Origin: Marthasterias glacialis
Lineage: Eukaryota > Echinodermata > Asteroidea > Forcipulatida > Asteriidae
DNA length: 64,000 nt
Direction: 5' to 3'
Assembly: GCA_911728455.2 (NCBI GenBank)
Contig: OU452233.1
Location: 8,971,505 to 9,035,504, forward strand
The position numbers and the translations under genes are program-made. Below, piece after piece: positions 1 through 12,500 of the stretch. The number at the start of each line of letters is the position of its first letter. Position 1 is the stretch's first letter. Below the pieces are notes generated by a model, which saw nothing but the letters and a program-made list of their open reading frames with translations, had not been told where the DNA came from and made no database searches.

Positions 1-113
1 TATTAACGGCGATATAAAGACTGGCTAACAAAACAAGCAAGTATCGCCGAGAAAGAAAAGTTACAAAATGGACGATTTTTGCCGTTTATTTCTTTAAAAA
101 GGTATTTATTAAT

Positions 114-277
114 GGGAATAACAGTGCGAGGACCCGGTCTTCACTGCTTGGTAATGACCTTGGGTGGTGGCTGGCCGCTGTTAACGACCGCGCCTCCGGC
201 TTGGTCGTTAACAGCGGCCAGCCACCACCCCGGTCATTACCAAGCAGTGAAGACCGGATCCTCGCACTGTTATTCCC
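114..277. repeat. 164 bp near-perfect inverted repeat (hairpin element)
   Basis: Two arms of about 75 bp (114-189 and 203-277) are almost exact reverse complements around a 13-nt spacer at 190-202. The ends read GGGAATAAC and GTTATTCCC. The arms differ at very few places, for example GGACCC against GGATCC. No matching flanking duplication is evident. It is probably a small foldback element or MITE. Short open frames across it are by-products of the palindrome. Confidence 0.85.
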
Positions 278-561
278 TAAGTGTAATATAAAGCATTGCG
301 TGTAAATGGCGTTGTTCTTGGCGAATAACGACTGAATGACAAGTGAGTCACCTTTATGCCTATAGACCTTTCTGTTACAACTATTAAGGATGTATATCAT
401 CAAATGATGCCAGAGGGACGAGAGGTGATCAAAACGTAAAAGAGGCTGGGTGAAAATTCTAAAAAAATCTACGTAAAAGCAGGGTTTGCGATCAATTTTG
501 TTTTTCTTTTTGTTTTGTTTTGTTTTGTTTGTTTTGAATGGGGGTTCTTCTTGATTTCCAG

Positions 562-3500
562 ACTCAAGAAATCACCATCTCCATCACAGATACGGGCAAT
601 TATCAGCTGTTGGTGCTCTACCCGTCGACCACCAGAATTGGCAGTTGGTGTTACCCAACCTGCGCAGCCTCACCGGGGGGTGTTAAATTAATCTTATGGT
701 TTCAGAAGAAAAATGAGACGGCCTACGAAATGTACCAGGAAGTTGGCATAGTCTACAGTGAGCCAATTTTTCCGAATAACACTTTGAAATATGGTAAGTG
801 ACTGTGGCATGACTTCCTCCCAAATCAAAATTTGGACTTCTGCTGTAGAATGCACAAAGGTCGTGGGTTCGAAACCTAGCCGAGTAATAAACCTTTCGAT
901 TTTTTGTTACATCACTCTGGAAACTACTGAGTATTGATCCATTACACCTGACGTCATCATCGTAATAATCTTGGTTGCGCCATTTTGGAAGTCAATGGCC
1001 CGTGTTACTATCATGATAGCGTGCGTTAGGCGGTACGGTTTACACGCTTATCAATGACTCCCAAAATGGCGAGCATGGCAGGCAGTAGCTGCGTCATTCA
1101 TATAGTTTCGGCCATCTTTGATTTATTCTCTTCAACAGGAATTAACAATAATATGTGCCTTTTCTAGTAAATGAGAACGAGATGTATTTTCTTCATGGGG
1201 TGGCATGGCCTCTCTCATCGCTGTGGCCCTGGTCTGAGGGCTATGGCCCGCCTAGGGCCATAGTGAGTAAAGTTGTACGATGGTTCTCTGCCGTGCCACG
1301 AGGGTTTTTTCTCCGGGCCTTTCGGTTTTCATCCCCCATGAATATCAATCACATTCGATCTCTGGCTGTGCTATTATGGTCATTATTGGTCGATGTGGTT
1401 GGTTACCAAAGGCGCCCTTGCATGCCTGCAGCTCGAACACATTGTAGCCACGTCCTTCGGACAGAATGCCCTACACAAAAAGCAACACCTTCAATAATTA
1501 TAATCAAATTTGCCCTCCATGCCACACTTGTTTTTATTGTTTGTTCATCATAATTCATATCACATTATTTGTCAGATCCTATCATCAAACGTACCTCACA
1601 ATGGTATAATTTGTTTACAGTAGCCTAACATTACAATCACATCACAACCCATTGATAAGTTCCGCCATTTTGATTTGTGGTATTAAATAATTTGTATTTT
1701 CATTTTCTATTAAAAGGTCAGACGGAAATCATTAATCTGATGGGAAAACACGGTGGGTATAGACATCTTGTTATGGTGCTCTTCTAAAGAAAACTAGCGA
1801 GAAAGCCACTGGATTAATTGAAAGAAACATTCTCAACACAAAAGTATCTAGTGAAAAAAAAACTATGCTCATTATGCTATTTACGAGTTAGATTTGAATA
1901 GAATTGTCTTGATCGGCCACTGGAGAAAATCCAGAGGCATATATCAAGAGAGTTCAGCAAATTTCTGTTCCCAAGAAAACGTATGTGCGTACACTGGGTA
2001 CCAGACTTGACTTCGCATTGGCTTGTGCATCCTTTTGGACCGAAAATGGCGTCCAGCAACCAAAGAAAACTGGTCCCTTCGTGATGTTGAAACTCTCTCA
2101 ATACCTGACTGAATCCAGTGTTGTTTATGTCATGACATGGTTCGGGGCAAGCTTCAGTGAACTGCAACATCCATAATTATCAGCAAAAGACTGATATCCT
2201 TCAATGAGAATTGTGTGTGTGTTGTTGTGTATGTGGACCTAGGGAAAAAGCCTTTTCCAGAACTCACTTTAGGGTCCGGTCCCAATTTGGGCTCCGGTCC
2301 CACCTTGGGCTCCATGATATATTTTGGAGCAATGTGTATTTTGTACAGTGCTTTAACTTCAAAAGGAGTTCGGTGCCGAAGCCGGTTTCCGCCAAGCCGA
2401 GGTTTGGAAATGTGATTCATGGACCAAAAGTTCGATGAACTGTCTTGTCACCCTTATGCCTATTGTTTAAGATATTGGAGTTACACTTTTCAGAACTTCA
2501 ACGTACTTCACCGGTTGTAGAAAATGATTGTGGAAGTGGTACTTGTTACAAGGAGAAACGTTTCGGGATCTGTGCAATGTGCATTCAGTGTAAGTGGTTG
2601 AATCTTGATAAAAATCATAGCTGTTTTAATGAGCGTGACATTTTCTTTGATTTTATCGTAGAGGGCAGTTTCGGCAAGAACTTCAAATGCATGTCTTGGA
2701 ACCAGACCCAAGGTCCAGTGACGGTGAAAATGAAGGATATGTTTTTCCAGCCTTACGCCGACATGGTACCTGACCAGGGACACTTCAGCAATGGTAAAGC
2801 AGACACATTACAACGGTAGCTGGCTGTGATTCCCACATTGTAAAAACGGTGCGCACATCATGCACCGTCCTGTATGACGTAAGGTGAAGCACTTGATGCG
2901 CGTACGCGTACGGTTGGAAATAATATACGCACATGAGGTGATCCTCACTATCATTTTTACATGCACTTGAGGTACTAAACATGAGCAGTATTAAGGTACC
3001 TGAAGTACTTCATGGACATGAAGTAAAAACATTAATTACTTTCGAAAATACTTCATGTGCATGAGGTACAGTAAGTATTGTTAAACATTGTACTTGCAAT
3101 TACGTGATGTGCTTGAGGTGCAATAAGTGATTGTGTTTCTGCGACTCAAAATACTTCATGTGCCTCAAGTGTTCATGATTCTGGGACAATTACATGTCAG
3201 TGGACAGGTGCATGATGTGCATTTGGTTTTTAGTCAGTTGCGTATGACGGGAGGAGGCACGTGCGCCCCCTTTATGTCCGTCCCGCCCAGGTGCCCCCAT
3301 TTGAAATATATGTACTTTTGAGATTATAAGCTACTAAAATAAAATGTATTTGTTTTACCTTCACGTCAGATTATCTTTTAATAAATTGTTAAAGGCATAA
3401 CCGTCGAGCGCTGAAAAGGGGTTTGTTTAGGAAAAATGCAAACGTAACTACAGTTTTAATTGTCCAGAAGTGCACCCTGGAAAAAAGTGGTACACCCCCC

Positions 3501-4363
3501 CCCCCCATGCCCCACTAAAATTGTACCTTAGTTTCGCAACTGGTCCAGGTGCCTTTGGGGATCAAATTTTAACAAATAAATGCGTTTATTCATTCTCCTT
3601 TTTGTCAATACTGGTTTCGTTTCAAATGTATTTAGCCGATGGTCGAGAATGTCCTCCAAAATATTTTAAGGCAGGTGAATGGAGATTTCACTTGCTATAT
3701 TATTTTGCCAAAACTACTCCTGTCATTTTGAATAAGCTTCATGCGAAACGTCGTCAAAGAACCACTATTTATTATACCGATACGATCAAGAGATAACTGA
3801 AGCCCTGTAGGCCTACACAAAGCAAATGTTTCAGTACATTTGTTAGTTTGTTTTTTGCCTGGTCGGTGATTCCGGAGAATGCGAGACTTTTGAGGAAGCT
3901 AGATGGCAGCATACTTGCCAGGTACCCATTGTTCTTGGAAATGTGCACATGTTCAAACCAAAACGTTAACAATGACAATCTGGTATAAGTCTGATGCCAC
4001 TTATTGCTCTGAAGTCTCCCATTGCACACTATCTTTCTATTTTATTTTCCTCCAGATATCAGTGGCTTATTATTAGCAAAGGCGGTTATTTTTCACTTTT
4101 CTTTTGTTGTAGTGACTGAGATGTGTTCTGAAGCAACTAATATGACACGAACGACAGCCGCCCCTTCACCGACATCGACCTCCAGCATTTTCACAAGTGT
4201 TACCGAGTCAGTAATCACGAAGCCCAAATCACATAAGATTGGTATGTACGCGGGCCTTTCCTTAGGTTTGGCTGCCGGATTCATTCTCATCCTCGTCGTA
4301 TCTGTGCATGTTGTGAAGAAACGACGTGAACAGAACAACTTTTCTTATGGACACTTGCAATGA
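562..4363 (+). CDS. LAMP-like lysosomal membrane glycoprotein 1, 5' part outside the window
   Basis: Four exons are visible: 562-793, 1717-1752, 2662-2793 and 4113-4363 (stop TGA at 4361). They give 216 residues in one frame with phases 0-1-1-1. The product looks like the membrane-proximal luminal LAMP domain, then a short Thr/Ser/Pro stretch, one transmembrane helix (about IGMYAGLSLGLAAGFILILV) and a basic tail ending in YGHLQ, a YxxPhi adaptor signal for lysosomes. Exon 562-793 has WCYPTC; a partner cysteine would lie in the missing upstream exon. The LAMP Cys3-Cys4 pair is present as KNFKC and TEMC. Exon sizes, phases and sequence parallel the last four exons of the next gene, so they are tandem paralogues. 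Seen: exons, motifs, tail. Known: LAMP architecture. Inferred: lysosomal location. The 36-nt exon is the least certain part. No obvious AATAAA lies close after the stop. Confidence 0.85.
936..1110. repeat. Dispersed repeat, copy in LAMP-like 1 intron
   Basis: This stretch (TGACGTCATCATCGTAATAA, GCGCCATTTTGGAAGTCAAT) recurs in diverged form at about 21177-21365 and 35276-35455. All copies contain TGACGTCA-like sites, gcgccattttgg and CACGCTTA-like ends. It is interspersed repeat DNA of unknown class with no coding frame. Confidence 0.5.
1195..1470 (+). mobile_element. SINE-like dispersed repeat, family D
   Basis: It is about 60-70% similar by eye to 24850-25110. Shared blocks are GTTGT(G/A)(C/G)GATGGTTCTCT, CCACGAGGGTTTTTTCTCC, TTCGATCTC and GCTCGAACACATTGTAGC, in the same order. 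The copy at 24850 starts with a degenerate tRNA-like head (box-B-like GGTTTGATTCCC). A 132 aa open frame over this copy is fortuitous. Confidence 0.6.
2880..3230. repeat. Degenerate short repeats around the motif CATGAGGT / ACTTCATG
   Basis: Many imperfect copies of ACTTCATG, TGCATGAGGTAC and TGCTTGAGGTGC occur in both orientations within about 350 bp. It looks like a decayed minisatellite or a self-complementary element. It lies in the last intron of LAMP-like 1. Confidence 0.45.
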
Positions 4364-4432
4364 AAAAAAAAATCTCAACAATTCCCCGTCATTATATTAT
4401 TCACAGGTCAGTTTGAGTATGGGTAGACGTGT

Positions 4433-5207
4433 GTTACGCACCGTTATGTCCAGCATGGACCGTTATGTCAGACGAGACATTTTGAACCATTGTGGCCGAC
4501 AAACCATTTTGTTATACCATGGTATTAGATTATAAATTTTTATTGGTCGAAAACCAATCACGTGACATAATACAAAATTTCATGTCCTCCTAAAAAAAAG
4601 TGATGTTGTCGGGGTCCATTACCTAGATCGTCCTCAGAAAATTCTTTTCATTGTCGCCCCATTGATATGTATATTGAAGTTAGCAATACACCGAGAAAGA
4701 GGTAGATCATGTCGCCCGCGTCCATTACCCAGATCGTTCTCAGAACATTATTTCATCGTCCCCATTGATATGTACAACCACAGTGGTACTACCTGAGAAA
4801 GAGATTACTATGCAACCATTGGCACAATGCACGCTACTGTACTTTCGATATGATGCTCGCGATAGGGACCAGTTGATACATTTTGGTAATCTCCGCACTT
4901 TTGTTGAATTGATTATTGTCGTCTGCAAACTATGTCGGTAAGGGCCTTTTTAAAAATCCTGCAATCTAATACCATAGCATAACAAAACAACTGTTGTCTG
5001 CTGTGATATGTGGTCCAAAACAGCAAGGAACACCACATCAGACAACAATTGTGTCCGACCCATTGTGTCCGACGAACCATTAGGTCTGACCCATTATGTC
5101 GGCGGGCAGAAAGTGTCGGACGTAATCGTCTGCGGACAAAATGCGTGGGACATCTGGTTCAAAATTGTCGTCGGACATAGTAGTCCATGTCGGACATGAT
5201 GCGCAAC
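4433..5207. mobile_element. TIR element, about 775 bp
   Basis: The left end (4433-4540: GTTACGCACCGTTATGTCC, TATGTCAGACGA, TTTTGAACCA, TACCATGGTATTAGAT) recurs inverted at 4960-5207 (ATCTAATACCATAG, TGGTTCAAAA, TCGTCGGACATA, GGACATGATGCGCAAC). The ends contain many TGTCCGAC-type subrepeats. Between the arms an imperfect direct duplication of about 95 bp (GTCCATTACC(T/C)AGATCGT) lies at about 4610-4790. There is no transposase frame, so this is probably a non-autonomous DNA transposon. Confidence 0.7.
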
Positions 5208-5215
5208 AGACATGA

Positions 5216-8200
5216 ATTTTCTCTCTTTTTTTTCTTCAACGCACGAGTATTATTGTTTGTAATAGAAAGTGCAACTTTATCATAACAAATGGGGGAATTG
5301 AGCTAAATTTCACAAGGAGCTTTTTCAAAACCTGGACATAGTCTCTACCTCCAGCTATGGGCTCCGTTTGGTGTTAAAAAAAATTAAGCTCAAGCCGGTC
5401 GAGCCGTAATCTAAGCCTACGTTTGGAAAAAGGCCCACGGTGTAAAAAGGCCGAATTTGGGCCTAATTAGACTCCTCGGCTTATACTATGCCCGATATGT
5501 GGCGGAGGGAGTCTCATACTCTAACACACTCTTCCCGTCTTGTACAGAAGTACCCCCTAAAATCCGCAAAAGAGTTCCTTAGATTCCCAGAACACTAGAC
5601 ACAATAGGAGGGGGGGGGGAGAAGGTACACCCTGCAACATCGAGCACCAAATGCCTCGGCTCGCCACGGAGTAAAATTCACCGACATTGTAAATTAAATA
5701 GACCGCATCCTAACTTGTGTTTTTTCGTACCAGTCATCAACCAAATGGGACGCTAGGTGGCAGCAGACCAACCCTTTCTCTGAAACAATGTTCTCTGAAA
5801 CGTGTGCATGGCTTCGCCCAGAATTATTGTCCTTTTCGAAACCACGGCTTGGGTCTGGGCTTGGGCTTAGGCTCCGTTAGTTATTTAGAAAACGTGCGCT
5901 TTCCTTAGGGGGCTTCAAACATGCGGACGAAGCGTAATCCTGAGCCCAACCTCAAGCCGTGGTTTCGTAAAGGTCATATGTAAACAAATACAATGTCAAT
6001 TCACATTGTGAGGCCGTATCCGAACTAACGGCTTTGGCAGTAGATAATATGGCCGGCCCACAACTCAAGTTACAGGCGTTGCTAGAAACAAACAATAACA
6101 ACAATCTCAATAATAATGCCGCTGGTGATGCAATCAGAATAGTAACGGTAGTAGCTTTATTCAAAAATGGGCACATTGCCTTAAAATCTTTTAAAATTGT
6201 ATTGCTTGGAATTGCTCGTTATCCATTTTTAAGAGTCGAAAATGCAAGAAAACACCCACAGTGTGTTTTATTCATTAGTGAGTAGTGATTAAAAACACAT
6301 GCATTTTGCCTCTGGGAACCAGCGGAACCATACTCTCCATTAGAAACATATAGGGGCCAACGGTCCGCCATTTTATGGAGTTATTTTGGTTCTACAAAAT
6401 GGCAGACCATGTCTGTCACAAAATTAAAGGGATATTTATGTGAAACATCTTCTTTTATATTCTACTTTTAGCATATCTGCCCAACCGTACTCATTTCGTA
6501 ATAAACGCTTTTTATAGCCTAAAACCGCCCAATTCGAAAGCAATTACGTGCCCCATAATCTACATCAACTCATTCGTGATGTGATGTTTGTTTTATAAAG
6601 TCTGTTAATAATACAAAATAAAACGTTTTAAGATTAATAACATAATACAAATATTTGGACTAGTTTATTTTGTTTGTACTATTTTTACGGACTTTATCAC
6701 CGCTCAGTCAGACTGTGTCTGACTGAGCCATCATAAGGGCAGGAATTTATTCCCTGACTATTTGTCCTAAGTCGGCATTTAGAGCCACAGTCGACAAATT
6801 GAGCACCAAACTTACCCGAATAAAGGGCTCGGGCTGAATACCACTCGGCAAGCCTAGAGATTGCGGACTGGATTTGCCGACTGAAAATTTTAGTTTAATC
6901 CTTGTAGTGTGAGAAGTCCAAGTTTGAATTACCAAATAAATGTTGAATATTCTCGGCAACGTGCGGGCCTCTACGTTCTGGAAACACTGAAAGCCGTAGA
7001 GCATCAGGGGCCTTCGCCCCCGGAACGCCTTGGAGAATTTCGAGCCCTTAGACTTCATTAGGAGCGATAGTTTAAAATGTCCAAAATCAAAAACGTCTAT
7101 TTTCGGCAACTTGACGACCTTTTTATAGCCCAGAAAAAAAAGTAAAAATCTTAGAGCGTCCGGAGATTTCGCCCCTAAACCCCATAAGAATTGTTGGCCC
7201 TTTAAACTTCAATGGTGGGGATTTGTCCCAAGTCCAAAAGTATTCAGGTTTGAGTTTCAAAATTATTTATATTTTCGGCAAACTTGACGGTCCTCCTTAG
7301 CCCTGAAAACACTCAAAACCGCCCCCAGGACCCCCACTAGAATTTGTGTCAATATACTCCAACAGGGGATTCGCAAAAAAAAAATACGGTTTTTAAAGCT
7401 TGCATTATGAGTCGTCGAATGCTCGGTATCTGAGGGCCATTTTAAACCTTGGAATCACTGAAAAACCTTATGGTAGGTGAGTCACAAGTAATTGCGCTTT
7501 TGGTTTCGTTTGGTAATGTCAGTCGACCAATGTAGGCTTCCACATCCACCAATGAAAGTGCTTCGCTACGCCGCTGTTGACAGTAACACCCCTCCGACAC
7601 CCCTATCTTCCGATATCTTCCGACACCCCTGTTTCGACAGAGTGTCGGAATATAGTGCAGCATCGTCACAATTTTGAAGCGAATCAAGGGGCCTACCCTA
7701 AATTGTCTGCTCCTTGTTGCCTTACGCATGTATTTCACAATATTCGGGTTTTTTTTCTATCAAAAAAAGTTAAGCGTTCTCTGTTTTATACTTTATGCTC
7801 TTTTTGACATTGATGAGCTCATGTTCCACTTTTGGAACGCGCACGTGTGTGTTCGCAGACGTCCAGGCACTGCCTGAGCTTCGCTAGGGGATACCGTCCG
7901 TAGCGTGACATCATGGACCTTTTATATGATGCGTTCCGGCGTTGAGTCCATCGGATCGGTAAATTTGAAAACACTTTCGTGACAACTGAGACTGCAAACA
8001 TGCCGACGGGAGGTGCCTGGGGCTGGCACTGCCGGGTCCGAAGTCGAGTTTCTCGAATGTAGGGCCTATTTATGTGGATTTTATTACATTCAAAGCCACG
8101 GAAGTGGGATGGGAGGGGCGGCAAGGGCAGTAGCGCCATCTTGTGTTGACATTGACTATACATGAAATCTATTATTAGTAGTAGTAGTACCTCTATAGGA

Positions 8201-8820
8201 GAAGTTTGATGTAGGCCTACATGTTGAAGAGTTTGAAACGTATTTCCTTACTCCATGGTCTCCACTACTGTCTCGTGTGTTACAATAATGTTTATGAGTA
8301 ACAAACCACCTCTTCAAAAGCAGTTGGATGATAGGCCGCCAAAGGTAAGGGTATGAAATACACGTAATTAACACAAAACACTAAGAAAGATACCAAAAAA
8401 AGTTCAATCAGCAGGTAGACTTTGAACTTGACATCACGATAGCAATTCAATAGACATGAATGCACGATTTGCACAACACACAGAAATGACAGAGCAGAGA
8501 TAAGTGTCATCACCACTCATCACTACAAGAAAACAAGTTCAACAAGCCAAACTTTAGATCTATTTTGTACATGTACATGTACGTGTAGGTAGCAGTAGCA
8601 CTAGCAGTAGCGCTGTTGTTGGACCGTGTGAATTTTACTGAAGTTTGCAATTCATCATTATACACATACATGTAACACAGGTAGGCTAGCCAAAGACTTG
8701 TTGCTTCCATGGTTGGACCGTGTAACCAGTGACATAGCAAAGTTTGTAAAACTTAAAAGAGCCACAGACTGCAGAGTAGAGCATGCAGAGCCTGGACTTC
8801 CTGCTGCAAGCAGGATTTGT
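5216..8820. other. Intergenic sequence between LAMP-like 1 and LAMP-like 2, no gene seen
   Basis: I find no exon with family similarity and good splice sites. Recognisable pieces are an inverted-repeat element at 5837-5967 (arms CGAAACCACGGCTTGGG and its complement) and imperfect tandem units of 150-170 bp at about 6950-7350, marked by TTCGGCAA(A)C(G/T)TG. One block at 5478-5570 (ATGCCCGATATGTGGCGGAG) recurs near 32845. Short open frames here look random. Confidence 0.5.
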
Positions 8821-8830
8821 ACTCGGGCCA

Positions 8831-8953
8831 TAGACCCAGTAACTGGGGTGCTGTACTCCTTTTTTGTGAGATTTGACATTTATCCGCTAGAGTACGACTG
8901 ATAAATGTCAAAATTTCAAAAAGGAGTGCACAGCGCCCTAGTTACTGGGTCTA
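8831..8953. mobile_element. Short foldback MITE with 9 bp target duplication
   Basis: The 123 bp element starts TAGACCCAGTAACTGGG and ends in the reverse complement. Flanks are CTCGGGCCA (8822-8830) and CTCGGGCCC (8954-8962), a 9 bp duplication with one mismatch. The terminal 40 bp match the ends of the large palindrome at 45834-46858, so they are one family. Confidence 0.85.
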
Positions 8954-9568
8954 CTCGGGCCCAATAAATGGAAGTAAATGTAAAATCTTGCATTTTATGG
9001 GCAATGGATTGCAATGTCTGTTTTTATTTGTATCAACTTTTGATACGAAAAAAGGGGCCCATCACAAAACTTGTACAACTTTTATTTTTATAACTCTTGA
9101 ATTTATTATGTGGAGGTTATAACACAAGATGTCAAATTTCCCATATGACCAGTGCAGTATCGCGACGCTATTGTTACTGTTAGTCTGGCCACTGTCCTGT
9201 TGGTAAGTGATGTCGTTTTGGATCCAGAAGTGCAGTGTAACGAATGTTCATGTACAGGTACATCATCACACCATTCGTTATTCTATTCACAAGTTGCACT
9301 TCCGGCTTCAAAATGTCATCACTTTCAACAGAACTATTTCAACTATAAACCATTGCACAAGTGATCTAGATCCTGGTGACGACTTTCTTTTCCGACACAC
9401 GCACAGTTTGTTTAGTTTTATTCAACACACGTCATCGCGCTCACACTGACTGATGGAATGGTTTTTCCCACATGGTTCGTTGATTCCGCTGATTCAGGCA
9501 TCTCAATATGATTTTTTGTTTGTATTTTATTGACAGGTGATTTCTGGAGGAGTGATTGATAAAAGCTC

Positions 9569-12500
9569 ATGGCAAGAATGAAGTCTGTGATCTTTTATGG
9601 CTTTATTGGTAAATATTATTTACTAGATGTAGTTAGTAATTACGTTATAGTGATATCGGCAATTCCACGGTTACTCACGTTACTTTTTTGATGTAGGCCT
9701 ACTTTTGAGTTTCCTTGGGATGTAATTACCTTACTGAAAAGATTTAATCACTGTTATCCCTATGGTAGATAGAGTAGACCTAGACCTACCCAGGCACCAA
9801 AGATGACATCCTGAAAAATGTGTTTAGTATGATACACGAGACACACAAAATCGGTTACTCACGTTACATTTTTGGGTATAAAAAGCCAACATGTTTTAAT
9901 CAAAAAGTCTCCTCATACAAACAACCTTTGGAAATTTCTTTCAAATGGAAAAAAGACCATGCCATGGGGCTCACATAATAAGAATTTATAAAACAAATCT
10001 TCTAGAATCTTTAAAAAAAAAATTAATCCACCCAAAACGTGGTTACTCACGTTACGGTTACTCACCTTACAAAGTGGCAAAACACAGAAAGGGCCGAAAC
10101 AAACAAACTAACCTTATCAACATTGGATTGATTTGTGTTTCCCATGCAAAGAGAAGATTAAAATGCTAACATCAACAAGATCTGTACATAAACCTTTTTA
10201 TTTACTTTTTCCTATCCTTTTTACACAAAAATGAACCTTTCAAGAATGCTTATTTACAAAACAAATGTTGGAGGTTCTGCGCATACCAAACTAAATCTTC
10301 GCTGAAAATTTGAAGTTGCCTCGGTTATTTTCAACCACAGGGGCATTCAGTTTTGCAGTCAGCTTTTCTCAAAGACATGTAAAGGTTGCGCCACACAACT
10401 TTTCTATGGGTCGATGTTTGTGGTAGCATTCGTCGTACTGGAGCTGTGGCTTTTGGCACTATGAAATGCGGATTTTGTGAGTTTAGGAACAGCTTTGTCT
10501 TTCTTCGATTTACAATATTTGGCTACCCGCTTCTTTGTGGAATGCCGCCTCTCTTCTTGCAGATGCTTTTGCTGACTTAAAGGAAGTGGAAATTCATTTG
10601 CTCTTTTTCTCTCTCGACACTCCTTCACTTCTTCCCCGTGTTTTTTCATTGTAGTCAGCATATCTCCCAGTTGCTTTCAGTTCAGCTTTAAAGCGTCATA
10701 TGACTCATAGTTTCTCTGCATTTGAGAGTGGAGTTTCACTGTAAACCGATTAAAAAACAAACAAAAAACAAATATAGCTTAATAATTAATCCAGTTCCAG
10801 TTCAGCCATTAACATAAAATAGCCATTACTGGCTGTAGTTTTATGCCTATGGCATGCCTAGTCCATACACAAATGTAGATCGATAAAAAGCTAGTTGGTT
10901 TAATTTGTAATGGAGATAAATAAAACATAGATAAATAAAATCTTACTGAAACATAAATGTTGTGAACAAAATGAATGTCAGTACTCACCAGATCTTCCAA
11001 GTCAAATGCAGTTGCAAAGTTTCCGAAGTCTGGCAACAGTATGCGCATAGTGTGCTCTTTTCCATGTGCTCATAAAACAGTGTGCAGTGTGCAATGCATC
11101 ATGGGTAATGCTATGCTTCCCCCATTGTTCAAAAAGGGCAGTTTGCATACTATTTTGTGAAGAAGGCATATTTGTGCACTCACAAACAAAATCAGCCCAC
11201 ACAGTCTCCTGTGTGTTGTTCCACAACTATTTTTGAAAACAATTTCATAATATGAACTTGTTCCACAAACTTTGAAGTAAATATGGATAATGGCTTTAAA
11301 TTATGGATTTGAATTTTTTGGGCCATGTCCACTCTGTCATGGATTTGCCCATATGTTCTCATGTCTTACAAGTACATGTAGCTAGATCAAGTCACAAACA
11401 AATCGTACTACTTTCTAAGCCTCTTAAGTGTATGAAATCTAAATGACATCCCTTTAATTGGTTTTCCGGAAAACTGAGGGCGCTGTTGCTGTGATGTCAT
11501 TTCAGGGAGACACTGTGGTTTTCTGTTGAAATTTCTAAAAATGTGAACTCATGTTAAATGCTTATTGGGTCATTCCGTGCCAAATCACCTAAAGTTCCGA
11601 AAAGTTTGGCAGTGACCGACTCAGATTTTTGCAAATTTTTTTTAAAACAATATTCTATGGGTGCAATTAAGAAACACAAAATTTTAGATTCTTACTCCTT
11701 GCCGTTTCTGAGATATGGACCCCTAAAAAATTAAGCCCCGCCCCTTCTTATTGATTTTTGTGTTTTTCTGGCATTTTTGGAGGCCTATATCTCCAAATTA
11801 GATAAGGTACTGTACTTTGCTACCAATTGGTTCATAGGTTGATCTGGCATCTAAACAACTAGAATCTGCTGTCAAAAGTAGTACAGAAAATTTGTCTCAA
11901 GGTATCGGTCTTTAGCCTATGGAACAACTTTTCGTCATTTTTTAGACCCCCTGGTGCCCACCTGAATTGTCCAATTGCTTTGATATTACAATTGGTTATA
12001 AACTAGGTGAATGTCTGACCTGAAATACATGTCTGACCTGAAATACATGTCTGACCTGAAATACATGTAAGGATAGACCAATCACACCTTTGATGGGTGT
12101 TTGGCAGGGGTCTGAATATTGGACCGCTTGGAAAAATGCCCCAAAAAGCCTTTTTCAAGTGGTCATTTCACCCTGTTCATCAGCCATACTTTTTTTTTTG
12201 AATGTAAACCATAAGAGCATTGGTCTGTCCTCTATAGGCCTACTTAAACCCTTCCTTAAACTTTCTCAACTCCCTGGGGAACACAACCCCCATGCTACTG
12301 TAATTAGTGCTAGTAAGAATTTATCCAACATCATCATCATCATCATCATCGTCCTGTACTGTGCAGAAATTTCCTGTGGAGTAGCATACTCGCACTTTGG
12401 TTTGAAGTGCTAACAAGCAGTGTGCAGAAAAAACCTCACAGCATAAAAAACAGATGTACAGTGTATAAATTGTGCAAGTACAAGCAGCTAATGTTACTAT

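Noticed and set aside
1..561. Upstream exons of LAMP-like 1
   Set aside because: No exon resembling exons 1-3 of LAMP-like 2 was found before 562. They are expected outside the window; no proof is possible here.
1155..1553. 132 aa open frame
   Set aside because: It lies over a SINE-like repeat, with no splice or family support.
9152..9364. Possible small membrane exon (YRDAIVTVSLATVLL) followed by GTAAGT
   Set aside because: Acceptor and donor look plausible, but it has no family similarity and no consistent partner exons, so I leave it out.
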